Part shown: positions 9,412 to 18,314 of the stretch, one piece after another
Layout: each line of letters opens with the position of its first letter
Numbering within the stretch: position 1 is the first letter of the stretch
From: Clostridiales bacterium
GTDB taxonomy: Bacteria > Bacillota > Clostridia > Christensenellales > Borkfalkiaceae
Direction: 5' to 3'
NCBI GenBank assembly: GCA_015069465.1
Contig: SVIO01000001.1
Location: 1 to 64,000 of the forward strand
Length of the DNA: 64,000 nucleotides
Program-made: the position numbers and the translations under genes
The notes under the pieces: model-generated
What the model was told of the DNA's origin: nothing
Databases searched by the model: none
Seen by the model: the letters and a program-made list of their open reading frames with translations, nothing else

Positions 9412-10527
9412 ATGCAAAAGAAACATGTTGCGATTATAGACATTGGCTCATCTAAAGTAACTGCCGTTGTGGGTGAAAGGGGAGTAAATAAGACTTTTAT
9501 TATCAAAAGTAAATATTCTTTTGATTATGATGGTTTTTCTGACGGTGTATTTTTTGATGAACTAAAATTAAAAAAAGAATTATTTTCGCTTGCTGGCTAC
9601 TTGCTTAAAGGCACTTATGGGAAGATTGACAAAGTGTATGTGGGCGTTCCAGGTGACTTTACTAAGGTGTTTATAAGAGATGGACAACTTTCTTTTTCTA
9701 AAAAGAAAAAGATAACCGATGAAGATGTTGATGCACTATTTGATTCGGCTTTCGTTATGTCTTCAACAAAGCATACGCTTATAAATCGTTCGGCTATAGT
9801 TTATGAATTAGACGATTTTAGAAGGCTTGCAAATCCTGTTGGAGCAAATAGTGAGATACTTAGTGGCAAACTTTCTTTTATAGTTTGCAGTAACTATTTT
9901 ATCGACATCGTAAAACAAACCTTGTTAAATGCTGGTTTTTCAGCAGTTGAGTGCGTTTCAAGTGCACTTGCTCAAGCCCTATATTTAGTGGAAGCAGAAA
10001 CGAGAGATAGAATTGCAATTATTGCCGATATTGGATATATAACATCAACGTTTAGCATTATTCAAGGCGATGGAATTTTGTTCCAAAAAGCATTTAATTT
10101 TGGTGGTGGATATATCACGGCAGGGCTTGTAGAACGATTTGCAGTTGATTTTGATGTTGCCGAAAGATTAAAGAGAAAGGTTAATTTAAGCGCTATTTGT
10201 TCTGGTGGTAGTTTTGATGTTTTAGATGGTGAAAATGGTGAATATTACCCAATAAACGATGTGAAAGATAGCGTTAAGAAAAGCCTTGATATTTTGTGCG
10301 AAAATCTTGCAATTGCATTTGAAGAATCGGGCTATGTTATACCAGATTATGTTCCATTATTTATTACAGGTGGTGGAATAACTTATCTAAGGGGCGCTAA
10401 AGCGCATGTTTCAAATAGACTTGGAATGGCTGTTGAAGTTCTTGGACCAAAAGTTCCACTAATGGACAAGCCTATTGAATCAACTGTGCTTTCGCTTTTA
10501 GATTTAGCATTGGAGCAAAATAAATAA
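9412..10527 (+). CDS. ftsA: FtsA-like actin-fold cell division protein
   Basis: Actin/HSP70-fold ATPase (371 aa) that normally tethers FtsZ to the membrane. The phosphate-1 motif IDIGSSKVTAVVGE is at residues 10-23, the SHS2/1C insertion is at about 75-165, the phosphate-2 motif ADIGYITS near 202, and the adenosine motif ITGGGITYL near 325. FtsA proteins usually end in a linker and an amphipathic membrane-targeting helix. Here the protein stops right after domain 2A (LLDLALEQNK), so that helix appears to be missing. The ATG follows AGGTGAAAG. ftsZ follows 53 bp later. Confidence 0.85.
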   Translation: MQKKHVAIIDIGSSKVTAVVGERGVNKTFIIKSKYSFDYDGFSDGVFFDELKLKKELFSLAGYLLKGTYGKIDKVYVGVPGDFTKVFIRDGQLSFSKKKKITDEDVDALFDSAFVMSSTKHTLINRSAIVYELDDFRRLANPVGANSEILSGKLSFIVCSNYFIDIVKQTLLNAGFSAVECVSSALAQALYLVEAETRDRIAIIADIGYITSTFSIIQGDGILFQKAFNFGGGYITAGLVERFAVDFDVAERLKRKVNLSAICSGGSFDVLDGENGEYYPINDVKDSVKKSLDILCENLAIAFEESGYVIPDYVPLFITGGGITYLRGAKAHVSNRLGMAVEVLGPKVPLMDKPIESTVLSLLDLALEQNK

Positions 10528-10537
10528 TAAATATAGA

Positions 10538-10554
10538 CGCATAGAAGATATGCG
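10538..10554 (+). other. Small hairpin between ftsA and ftsZ
   Basis: CGCATA (10538-10543) pairs with TATGCG (10549-10554) around a GAAGA loop, just upstream of the ftsZ ribosome-binding site AAGGAG. It has no T-run. It could be an RNA-processing or stability element that lets ftsZ be made at a level different from ftsA, but this is inference. Confidence 0.3.
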
Positions 10555-10580
10555 ATTACCATAAATAAGGAGATTTTTAT

Positions 10581-11786
10581 ATGTACGGACAAGAAACAAT
10601 GACAACTAATTCAGCAGTTATAAAAGTAATAGGTATAGGTGGTGGTGGATGTAACGCCGTAAATAGCATGATTTCTGCAAATGTATCAAGTGCAGAATTT
10701 ATTGCAGTTAACACTGATAATCAAGCACTTATGCTTTCTAAGGCTAATAGATGCTTGCAAATAGGCGAAAAACTTACTAAAGGCTTGGGCGCTGGAAGTG
10801 ACCCAAATGTTGGTGAAGCAGCAGCAGAAGAGTCTAAAGAAGAAATCACAGCACTTTTGCAAGGAACAGACCTATTGTTTATTGCGGCAGGTATGGGTGG
10901 TGGCACAGGTACAGGTGCAGCATCAGTTGTTGCTCGTATTGCTCGTGAACTTGGCGTTCTTACCGTTGCTGTTGTTACAAAGCCTTTCTCTTTTGAAGGA
11001 AGGGTTAGAAATGAAAATGCAAACAAAGGTATTGCAAACTTAAAGAAGTATGTTGACACGTTAGTTGTTATACCTAACGATAAATTATTGCAATTTTTAC
11101 CACCACAAACAGGTATGCTCGATGCATTCAAGGTTGCAGACGATATGCTAAGACAAGGTGTTGTAAGTATCGTTGACCTTATCGCAACACCATCGCTAAT
11201 TAACCTTGACTTTGCTGACGTTAACACGGTTATGAGAAATCAAGGCTTAGCACATATGGGTATCGGTAGGTCTAAAGGCGAAAATCGTATTATAGAAGCC
11301 GTTAGACAAGCCGTTTCAAGTCCACTTCTAGAAACTACAATTGAAGGTGCTAAATCAGTTATCTTAAATGTAACGAGTGGTAAGGATATTACACTTAGTG
11401 AAGTAAATGAAGCATCTATGCTTGTTCAAGGTATAATTGATGAATCTGCAAACATTATTTTTGGTACAACTGTTGATGAAAATATGGTTGATGAGGTTAA
11501 AATTACTATCATTGCAACAGGTTTTGCACCAAACAACGTTGAAAAAGAAGAAGTTAGCATTAAGCCAGCAATCAATTTTAACGACAATAATGCAAAAGTT
11601 CAAGATGATGTTCCACCACTATTAAGAGATTTTGAAAAAGCAACTGAAGAAATAGTTGAAGAAGTTGAAAATCAACCTGAAGAAGTTGTTGAACCTATCG
11701 CTTATGAAAAGGAAGAACAACCAGCAGTAGAAGTTAAAAAGGAAAGAGAACTTCCTGCATTTATGAGAAAACTCTTTAGAAAATAA
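10581..11786 (+). CDS. ftsZ: Cell division GTPase FtsZ
   Basis: Tubulin-like GTPase (401 aa) that assembles the Z ring. The tubulin signature GGGTGTGAA is near residues 104-112, after the GIGGGGCNAVN nucleotide-binding loop near 17-28. The T7/T6 region NLDFADV follows near 208. A disordered acidic Glu/Val-rich linker (about 320-390) leads to the conserved C-terminal peptide ELPAFMRKLFRK that binds FtsA, SepF and other partners. The strong AAGGAG site and the following terminator make it the last gene of the cluster. Confidence 0.97.
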   Translation: MYGQETMTTNSAVIKVIGIGGGGCNAVNSMISANVSSAEFIAVNTDNQALMLSKANRCLQIGEKLTKGLGAGSDPNVGEAAAEESKEEITALLQGTDLLFIAAGMGGGTGTGAASVVARIARELGVLTVAVVTKPFSFEGRVRNENANKGIANLKKYVDTLVVIPNDKLLQFLPPQTGMLDAFKVADDMLRQGVVSIVDLIATPSLINLDFADVNTVMRNQGLAHMGIGRSKGENRIIEAVRQAVSSPLLETTIEGAKSVILNVTSGKDITLSEVNEASMLVQGIIDESANIIFGTTVDENMVDEVKITIIATGFAPNNVEKEEVSIKPAINFNDNNAKVQDDVPPLLRDFEKATEEIVEEVENQPEEVVEPIAYEKEEQPAVEVKKERELPAFMRKLFRK

Positions 11787-11818
11787 TACATAAAATCTAA
11801 AATAATTCCTTAAAATGA

Positions 11819-11846
11819 AAAAGATGGATTTTAGTCCATCTTTTTT
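11819..11846 (+). terminator. Terminator after ftsZ
   Basis: A perfect 10-bp stem (11819-11828/11835-11844, TTTTAG loop) runs into a T-run, closing the division cluster. Confidence 0.85.
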
Positions 11847-11884
11847 AAAGGTTAAAAAGGCTTTTATAAGAAAGGAAAGGTTAT

Positions 11885-12553
11885 ATGCGAATTAGAAGAA
11901 AGAAACACCTTGAAGAAAGGCTAAAAAATGCAAGTGACGTATTGTTAGTTCCAGAAAGAGATATTGTCAACGTTAATATTGCCGTTCAAAATAAAAAATA
12001 TTACGACTTTAATCAGTTGTTTGGTAACGATAATCCTGTTGAGTTAGAGATAGGTTGTGGTAAAGGTGGGTTTATAACTAAAAAAGCACAAAAAAATCCA
12101 AACACTAACTATATTGCTGTAGAAATGTTAGAAAATATTATAGTTATGGCATGCGAACTTGCAAAAGAAAATGGATTAAAGAATATTAGATTCTTAAACA
12201 CGGGCGCAGAATACTTGCCACGCTATATAAAGGAAGGTTCTATTAGTAATATTTATCTAAATTTTTCTCCACCATTTCCAAAGATAGGTAGCGAAAGTCA
12301 TAGGCTTACAAGCGATAGGTATGTTTTGGCGTATAAGTGCTTTTTAGCAGATGGTGGAAAGATTTATCAAAAGACAGATGATAAAGAATTTTTTGAATAT
12401 TCCTTTTCAAAGTTTGTTGAGCACGGCTTTAAGGTTAGTGATATAACTAAAGAAATTCTAAGTGGAAAGATTGAGAATATCCAAACCGAATATGAAAAGA
12501 TGTTTGAGAAGTTAGGAATAAGTGCATACGGCTTAGTTGCACAAAAAAACTAA
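11885..12553 (+). CDS. trmB: tRNA (guanine-N7)-methyltransferase TrmB, variant motif
   Basis: SAM-dependent methyltransferase (222 aa) expected to form m7G46 in tRNA. SAM motif LEIGCGKGGF is at residues 57-66, and the C-terminal KTDDKEFFEYS motif is typical. The catalytic-region signature, normally SDPWPK followed by a basic KRHxKRR stretch, reads FSPPFPKIGSESHRL here: the Asp and most basic residues are replaced. The family assignment is secure; the activity is less so. The ATG follows AAAGGAAAGG. Confidence 0.85.
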   Translation: MRIRRKKHLEERLKNASDVLLVPERDIVNVNIAVQNKKYYDFNQLFGNDNPVELEIGCGKGGFITKKAQKNPNTNYIAVEMLENIIVMACELAKENGLKNIRFLNTGAEYLPRYIKEGSISNIYLNFSPPFPKIGSESHRLTSDRYVLAYKCFLADGGKIYQKTDDKEFFEYSFSKFVEHGFKVSDITKEILSGKIENIQTEYEKMFEKLGISAYGLVAQKN

Positions 12554-12580
12554 AAATAAAAAATTAAATAAACCAATTGT

Positions 12581-12663
12581 CACATAAAATTATTTTAAAA
12601 TTATGTTTATGTGTAAAAAGGGTCAAAAGTAATGATTTTTTGCATTATTTTTGACCTTTTTTT
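12581..12663 (+). terminator. Terminator after trmB
   Basis: A hairpin CACATAAA/TTTATGTG (12581-12613) is followed by a strong 14-bp stem (12621-12634/12642-12655, one mismatch) running into TTTTTTTT. The remaining stretch up to 12839 shows no gene. Confidence 0.8.
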
Positions 12664-12839
12664 AATGAAATCTACTAAGAGTAGAATTAAATTTTTAGTA
12701 AACTAAAATTAGAAATTAGGTAACTTAAAGATATATATTCATTCAAATAACTAGAGAGCATTTCGAGTTGTAAAAAAAATATAAATCAAGTAAAATTACG
12801 TTGTGCTTAAAAGCAACAAATATTAACGGAGTGAATTTT

Positions 12840-13715
12840 ATGGACAGAAAAACAAAAAATAATATCATAATATCAATGGAAGCAACCTGTGACCTTAACA
12901 GTGAAATAATAAAAGAAAACGATTTTAGAATTATAGACATGAACTTTTTAATTGACAGCAGGGAATTTTCAACAAAAGAACATGATGTTGTAACTTCTAA
13001 TCTTTATGGCAATATGAGAGCAGGTGCAAAAACTTCTACAAGCCAAATAAATCAAATTGTATATGAAGAATATTTTTCTAAATTGTTAAGCGAAGGTAAA
13101 GATGTTTTGCACCTTGCGTTTTCAAGTGGCTTAAGTCAAACTTGTCAGTCAGCAATAAATGCTAGCGAAAATGTAAACAAAAACTTTAAGAACAAAGTTT
13201 ATGTTATCGATAGTTTATGTGCGTGTGCTGGGCAAGGTTTACTTGGTTTAGTTGCAAAAAAATTTATTGATGATGGTGGGGATATAAAAGGTGCAGTTGA
13301 ATATTTAGAAAAGATAAAAATGAATATTTCACACTTGTTTTCAGTTGATAATCTAAAATACCTTGCAAATGGTGGAAGAATTAAAAAAACTTCTGCTATT
13401 GTAGGAAATGTATTGCATATAAAACCTGTTATGAAGGCTGATGACCAAGGTAAACTTGTGGTTATGCAAAAGGTCATGTCAAGAAAAAAGGCGTTAAAAG
13501 AACTTTTAAATATTTATAACGAAACATATGATGACAATTATAAATTTTGCATTATTTCGCATGCAGATTGCTTAGAAGATGCAGAATTTATAAGGGAAAA
13601 TATAAAGGCGCTTAAAGGAGTTGATAGCGTGATAACAAATCTTGGGCCGATAATAGGCAGTCACTCAGGGCCAGGCACTATTGCTTTCTTCTTTGTGTCT
13701 AAATTTAATAGATAA
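12840..13715 (+). CDS. DegV family fatty-acid-binding protein
   Basis: A 291-residue DegV-type protein; these bind fatty acids and supply FakA-type fatty acid kinases in Firmicutes. Visible features: the N-terminal ISMEATCDL strand, TSTSQI near residue 62, the SSGLSQT ligand-site motif near 95, VIDS near 122, LKYLANGGRIKK near 172 and the C-terminal GPIIGSHSGPGT. A frame-compatible TTG start exists at 12801, but the ATG at 12840 has the GGAGTG Shine-Dalgarno and matches the family length. Monocistronic. Confidence 0.88.
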   Translation: MDRKTKNNIIISMEATCDLNSEIIKENDFRIIDMNFLIDSREFSTKEHDVVTSNLYGNMRAGAKTSTSQINQIVYEEYFSKLLSEGKDVLHLAFSSGLSQTCQSAINASENVNKNFKNKVYVIDSLCACAGQGLLGLVAKKFIDDGGDIKGAVEYLEKIKMNISHLFSVDNLKYLANGGRIKKTSAIVGNVLHIKPVMKADDQGKLVVMQKVMSRKKALKELLNIYNETYDDNYKFCIISHADCLEDAEFIRENIKALKGVDSVITNLGPIIGSHSGPGTIAFFFVSKFNR

Positions 13716-13728
13716 AATAGTGAATAAA

Positions 13729-13757
13729 AACAACCCAAAAAATTGGGTTGTTTTTTT
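13729..13757 (+). terminator. Terminator after degV-like gene
   Basis: AACAACCCAA (13729-13738) pairs with TTGGGTTGTT (13743-13752) around AAAA, then a T-run. Confidence 0.85.
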
Positions 13758-13801
13758 ATAAAATTTTAATAGTTTTTTTAGTATGTGTTTTTAATTTTAA
13801 C

Positions 13802-13830
13802 TTTACTTATTTAAAATAATATATTATAAT
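13802..13830 (+). promoter_or_regulatory. Promoter for the sbcD/yhaO-like operon
   Basis: TTTACT (13802-13807) and TATAAT (13825-13830) are separated by 17 bp, 33 bp before the ATG at 13863. Confidence 0.6.
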
Positions 13831-13862
13831 ATTATAAAATAAGAAAAATTGGGTTTTAATTT

Positions 13863-14939
13863 ATGAAGATTATTCACACTGCAGATTTGCATCTTGATTC
13901 TAAAATAGATGGTATTCCAACAGAAAAATCAAAAATTAGGCGTGATGAAATTATAAGAACTTTTGAACGCCTTGTTGATTTTGCAAAAGAAAATGATGTT
14001 AAGGCTATAATTATTGCAGGCGATATGTTTGACACGCAAAAAGTCTCTTTAAAAACAAGAGAGCGTGTTTTTGGTTGCATAAGAAACAATAAGGATATTG
14101 ATTTTTTATATGCACCAGGTAACCATGACCAAACGAGCGTTATATCAACAATTTTAGACCTGCCAACTAATTTTATTGAATTTAACGACAACCTTAAAAG
14201 CATTAGATATGGAGACATTGTTGTTTCTGGAATTTTGTTGAATTCAACTAATAAAAATATTGTGTATGATGTTTTATCGCTTAATGAAAAAGATACCAAT
14301 ATTGTTATCATGCATGGACAAGTGGCTGGATATAAAAGCAAAGAAGATGCCGAAGTTATCAGTATTCCAAGATTGAAAGGTAAGTTTATTGACTATTTGG
14401 CACTCGGTCACATCCATAGTTATAGTGCTGAGCCAATAGATGAGCGTGGATATTACGTTTATTCTGGGTGTTTAGATGGTCGTGGTTTTGATGAACTTGG
14501 AAGCAAAGGTTTTGTTCTTTTAGATTGTGAGCAAGGGAAAGTTAAAAGTCAATTTATTGAATTTTCTTCAAGAACCTTATTTGAAAAAACTTTCGACGCA
14601 AGTGAATACGACTCATTCTATCAACTTTCGCAAGATATAATTGCTAAATTGCAAGCCGAGATAGATGCTAGGAGTTTGGTAAAAGTAATCCTAAAAGGTC
14701 AGCACTCTATCGATTTTTTAATCGATACTTTTTCACTTGCTTCAAGATTAAACGAAATCTTCTTTTTTGCAAAAGTTTATGATAAAACAGAACTAAAAAT
14801 AAGTTTAGAAGATTATAGGTATGATAAGTCAATCAAAGGCGAGTTTGTTCGTAGTGTATGGGAAAGTGATATGACCATAGAACAAAAAAACAAGGTTATT
14901 AAGTGTGGGCTTTCAGCACTAAAAGGGGAGGAATTTTAA
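13863..14939 (+). CDS. SbcD/YhaO-like DNA metallophosphoesterase
   Basis: A 358-residue calcineurin-fold nuclease of the Mre11/SbcD group. Metal-binding motifs in order: HTADLHLD (residues 5-12), AGDMFD (52-57), GNHD (near 85), HGQ (near 147) and GHIHS (near 183). The C-terminal part has the cap-like region of YhaO. The next gene encodes the partner ATPase, 1 bp away, so the two should form a complex that processes DNA ends. The start has a weak ribosome-binding site but begins exactly at the family's usual MKIIHTADLH. Confidence 0.88.
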   Translation: MKIIHTADLHLDSKIDGIPTEKSKIRRDEIIRTFERLVDFAKENDVKAIIIAGDMFDTQKVSLKTRERVFGCIRNNKDIDFLYAPGNHDQTSVISTILDLPTNFIEFNDNLKSIRYGDIVVSGILLNSTNKNIVYDVLSLNEKDTNIVIMHGQVAGYKSKEDAEVISIPRLKGKFIDYLALGHIHSYSAEPIDERGYYVYSGCLDGRGFDELGSKGFVLLDCEQGKVKSQFIEFSSRTLFEKTFDASEYDSFYQLSQDIIAKLQAEIDARSLVKVILKGQHSIDFLIDTFSLASRLNEIFFFAKVYDKTELKISLEDYRYDKSIKGEFVRSVWESDMTIEQKNKVIKCGLSALKGEEF

Positions 14940-14940
14940 T

Positions 14941-16944
14941 ATGAAACTTATTAAATGTTATATTTCTTCTTTTGGCAAACTAAATAACTTTACCTATGAT
15001 TTTTCTTATGGCTTAAACACCATAAATAAAAAAAACGGCTGGGGTAAAAGCACTCTTGCTACCTTTATAAAGGCAATGTTTTATGGTTTGAACGGTTCTA
15101 AGCACAGCATCGCTGAAAACGAAAGAAAAAAATATCGACCTTGGAATAGTACAGAAAAGTTTGGTGGATATGTTGAATTCGAGTGGGGTAATAACTCTTA
15201 TAAAATAGAAAGATTTTTTGGAGCAAAAGAATCAGAAGATACTGTTAGATTGTTTGACACAAAAACAGGTAAGGAATTTAATAATACAGAAAATTTAGGA
15301 AAACGCATATTTGAAATTGATGAAGATGGTTTTTTATCAACCACGTATTTTTCACAAAAAGACTTTCAAATTAAAAGCAATTCTAGTTTAACAGCCAAGT
15401 ATAATTCACTTTGCGAACTTGAAGATTCTAAAGATTATGATAATGCCATAGAAAAACTTGATAGCAAGATAAAAAAATATAAAATCCGTGGCGATAAAGG
15501 ACTTATTGCCGATACAAAGCGTGCTATCATCGATGTGGAAAATGAAATTCAAATTACCAATAAATCAATTCAGACTTTTGGCGAAATAAAAAAAGAGATT
15601 GCCGTAATGGAAGATGAAGTAAATTTATTAGGCAAACAAATAGAAGAAAAGACCAAAAAAGTTTCTGCCGTTGGTGAGCGTGAAGCATTGAAATTAAAAA
15701 GGGATAACTATAATAAGTTATGTGGCGAAAGGCAAGCACTTGCTAAGCAGGTTGAAGATAGAAAAAAACTTCTTGGTGGAAATATAACGACACAAGAAGA
15801 AGTAAATAAATATTTTACTTGCAACAATGATTTAATTACAGCAAAAACTAACATTGACATTTTAAGTAAAGATATAGAAAACTTAAAACAAATACAATCT
15901 TCTTTTGTGTCAGCAAAAAAGCAAACGAACATATTGCTTTATGTTGCAATAATAAGTGCTCTTTTAGGGCTAGGCATGTTTTTTGTTAATTATATCGTTG
16001 CAATAGCATGTATAGTTATAGGTGCTTTATTAGGAGTTGTCAATTTTGTTTCAAAAGGCAAACAAACAAATGTCACTGACACAAATTATCAAGATATAAT
16101 AACAAAAAAACAAGAAGAATTAAATAGATTTATTGTACTTGAAAAAGACATTGAAACAACCATTGATAATTTTATTGCCAGATTTAATATAGGTGAATAT
16201 CAAGATAGATTTAGTGCGTTAAACACAATTTTGACCTTGAGTGACGAATATAAAAAACTTAAGGAAAAACTTGAAGAAATTGAAAAGTATATTAAAGATT
16301 ATGACGGCGAAAAATACAAGTTTATGAATTTAGATGATAACGCCGAAAACTTGGCCGACTTAAGAAGTTCGCTAAATAAATTGCAGGCAAACTATAATGA
16401 ACTTTCAACTCGTTTGGCAAGCAAAAGGGCAAGTTTAGTTTATCACCAAAATCTTGCAAGTAATATAGTTGAATTAGAAAGCACAAAGACTGAACTTGAA
16501 CAAAAACTTAAAGCATATAAAGAAGAGTTTGATGTTTATTCGGTTACACTCGAACTCTTAAAAAAGGCAGATGAAAACTTAAAAGTTAGGTATAGAGCAC
16601 CACTTCAAGAAAGTTTAGATAAGTACATTGCTAAAATTTCAAGTAGCGATATGAAGGCGCAAATAGACATTGACTTAAACGTGTCAATTATAGAAAAAGG
16701 TGGGGAAAAGGACACCGATTTTTATAGTAAAGGCTATCAAAACTTAATTGAAATTTGCAAAAGATTTGCTCTAACCGATGTTCTATTTAAGGGTGAAAAG
16801 CCATTTATAATTTTAGACGACCCATTTTATAACCTTGATGAAATAAAAGTTAAAAATGCTATAGATTTAATTAAAAAGTTGAGCAAGGAGTATCAAATAA
16901 TATATTTTATATGCCACTCAAGTAGGGGAAGCGATGAAATATAA
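14941..16944 (+). CDS. YhaN-like SMC/Rad50-type AAA ATPase
   Basis: A 667-residue ATPase resembling YhaN/SbcC. Walker A GWGKSTLATF is at residues 34-43, with a long coiled coil at about 170-540. The coiled coil is interrupted by two hydrophobic segments (about 325-370), a feature of the YhaN group that suggests membrane association. Near the C terminus, YSKGYQNLIEICKR is a degenerate ABC signature, and FIILDDPFYNLDE is the Walker B/D-loop. It is coupled to the phosphoesterase upstream (GGGGAGGA site in the end of that gene). The next gene overlaps by 11 nt. Role inferred: DNA-end processing and repair. Confidence 0.85.
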   Translation: MKLIKCYISSFGKLNNFTYDFSYGLNTINKKNGWGKSTLATFIKAMFYGLNGSKHSIAENERKKYRPWNSTEKFGGYVEFEWGNNSYKIERFFGAKESEDTVRLFDTKTGKEFNNTENLGKRIFEIDEDGFLSTTYFSQKDFQIKSNSSLTAKYNSLCELEDSKDYDNAIEKLDSKIKKYKIRGDKGLIADTKRAIIDVENEIQITNKSIQTFGEIKKEIAVMEDEVNLLGKQIEEKTKKVSAVGEREALKLKRDNYNKLCGERQALAKQVEDRKKLLGGNITTQEEVNKYFTCNNDLITAKTNIDILSKDIENLKQIQSSFVSAKKQTNILLYVAIISALLGLGMFFVNYIVAIACIVIGALLGVVNFVSKGKQTNVTDTNYQDIITKKQEELNRFIVLEKDIETTIDNFIARFNIGEYQDRFSALNTILTLSDEYKKLKEKLEEIEKYIKDYDGEKYKFMNLDDNAENLADLRSSLNKLQANYNELSTRLASKRASLVYHQNLASNIVELESTKTELEQKLKAYKEEFDVYSVTLELLKKADENLKVRYRAPLQESLDKYIAKISSSDMKAQIDIDLNVSIIEKGGEKDTDFYSKGYQNLIEICKRFALTDVLFKGEKPFIILDDPFYNLDEIKVKNAIDLIKKLSKEYQIIYFICHSSRGSDEI

Positions 16945-17371
16945 ACTTAATTTTGAACTTGTGCCAGATGGATGTTGGAATAGTAATCTTAGAAATATCT
17001 TATCTAAAAAAGCGTGGGATTTTTTGAAAGCCGATGCTAAAAAAAGGGCAGGTGGAAAGTGTGCTATCTGTGGAAAACAAACTAAATTACTTGATGCTCA
17101 CGAAGTTTGGGAATATGATGATAAAAAAGGCGTGCAAAAGTTGACTGATATTATTGCCGTTTGTAAAGATTGCCATAGTGTTATTCACATAGGTTTTACA
17201 GGGCTTAAAGGGGATATTGAGCATGCCGAAAATCACTTTATGGCTGTTAATAAATGCTCGTATGTAGAGATGCGAAAGGCTATGGGCGAAGCCAACCTAG
17301 AGCATCAAAGATTAAATAAGGTTAGCGAGTGGTCGCTTGATATTTCATACTTAAACAAATATATAAAATAA
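16934..17371 (+). CDS. HNH-endonuclease-like zinc protein
   Basis: A 145-residue protein with a zinc-binding pair CAICGK (near residue 40) and CKDCH (near 79) around DAHEVWEY and LTDIIAVC, an arrangement like an HNH (beta-beta-alpha-metal) nuclease core. The C-terminal 60 residues are helical and unassigned. The ATG lies inside the end of the YhaN-like gene (11-nt overlap), so the protein is probably co-translated and may act with the YhaO/YhaN complex. The canonical Asn of HNH is not obvious, so a non-catalytic DNA-binding role is possible. Confidence 0.6.
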   Translation: MKYKLNFELVPDGCWNSNLRNILSKKAWDFLKADAKKRAGGKCAICGKQTKLLDAHEVWEYDDKKGVQKLTDIIAVCKDCHSVIHIGFTGLKGDIEHAENHFMAVNKCSYVEMRKAMGEANLEHQRLNKVSEWSLDISYLNKYIK

Positions 17372-17373
17372 AA

Positions 17374-17400
17374 GAAAAAGGGCATATTTTGTCCTTTTTT
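17374..17400 (+). terminator. Terminator after HNH-like gene
   Basis: AAAAAGG...CCTTTTTT hairpin with a T-run, directly behind the stop codon. Confidence 0.7.
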
Positions 17401-17412
17401 GCATTTAAAAAC

Positions 17413-17441
17413 TTGCATAAATTTTGAGTATGTGTTAAAAT
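17413..17441 (+). promoter_or_regulatory. Promoter for amidohydrolase gene
   Basis: TTGCAT (17413-17418) and TAAAAT (17436-17441) with a 17-bp spacer, 30 bp before the start codon. Confidence 0.6.
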
Positions 17442-17471
17442 CTTATTTGTTAAAAATTTAGAGGCAAAAAA

Positions 17472-18266
17472 ATGGAAATTATAGATGCACATGCACATAT
17501 TTACCCAGCAAAAATAGCAGAAAAGGCAACAAATGCTATTGGTGAATTTTATGATATAAAAATGCAAATGCCAGCAGGTACAACCGACCAATTATTAGAA
17601 GATGGTCTTAAGGCAGGCATCACCAAGTTCGTTGTTCACTCTTGTGCAACAAAAGCAAGTCAAGTTCGTGCAATAAATGAGTTTGTAAAAAGCGAAATTG
17701 ATAAGCACGATAACTTTATCGGCTTTATGACACTTCATCAAGATATGACCGAGCAAGAAGTTTATGATGAAGTTGAGTGGTGCATTAAAAATGGATTTAA
17801 GGGAATAAAACTTCACCCTGACTTTCAAAAGTTTTATATTGATGATGAAAACGCTGAAAAGTTTTATAGAGTTGTTGGCTCTAGGCTTCCTATTCTTTTT
17901 CATACGGGTGATGATAGGTATGAATTTTCTAAACCAAATAGGCTAGTAAAAATGGCAAAAAAATATAAAAATGTTAATTTTATAGGCGCACACTTTGGTG
18001 GTTATAGGTGCTGGGATGACACATGTTTATATAAGGGCTTAGATAATGTTTATTTTGACACATGTTCATCGCTTATGTTTATAGATAAAAACAAGGCTAA
18101 ATCAATTATAGATATGCTTGGGTATGAAAGGTTTTTCTTTGGAACAGACTTTCCTATGTGGGACGCTGTGGGCGAGATAGAAAGGTTTGAAAAACTTGAC
18201 CTTTCTTCAAGCCAAAAAGAAGATATTTACGCTAACAATATTAAAAAGTTGTTAAATATTAAATAG
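17472..18266 (+). CDS. Metal-dependent amidohydrolase (COG2159-like)
   Basis: A 264-residue TIM-barrel hydrolase. Metal-site motifs appear in the usual order: DAHAHIYP (residues 5-12), KLHPDFQ (near 114), FHTGDD (near 142), GAHFGG (near 172) and FGTDFPMWD near 224. This pattern fits the ACMSD/amidohydrolase 2 family. The substrate cannot be told from the sequence. The ATG follows AGAGGC and the gene has its own promoter. It precedes the T-box region but is not part of that operon, since a new promoter begins at 18280. Confidence 0.8.
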   Translation: MEIIDAHAHIYPAKIAEKATNAIGEFYDIKMQMPAGTTDQLLEDGLKAGITKFVVHSCATKASQVRAINEFVKSEIDKHDNFIGFMTLHQDMTEQEVYDEVEWCIKNGFKGIKLHPDFQKFYIDDENAEKFYRVVGSRLPILFHTGDDRYEFSKPNRLVKMAKKYKNVNFIGAHFGGYRCWDDTCLYKGLDNVYFDTCSSLMFIDKNKAKSIIDMLGYERFFFGTDFPMWDAVGEIERFEKLDLSSSQKEDIYANNIKKLLNIK

Positions 18267-18279
18267 TGATACAAAATAC

Positions 18280-18308
18280 TTGACAAAACAAAATGTCTAG
18301 AGTATAAT
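18280..18308 (+). promoter_or_regulatory. Consensus promoter P1 for T-box 1
   Basis: TTGACA (18280-18285), 17 bp, TATAAT (18303-18308): an exact sigma-A consensus. Transcription should begin near 18315, just before the T-box leader. Confidence 0.85.
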
Positions 18309-18314
18309 AACCAA

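Noticed and set aside
10721..11227. 168-codon open frame opposite ftsZ
   Set aside because: A shadow of the highly conserved ftsZ coding strand; no start signals and no family resemblance.
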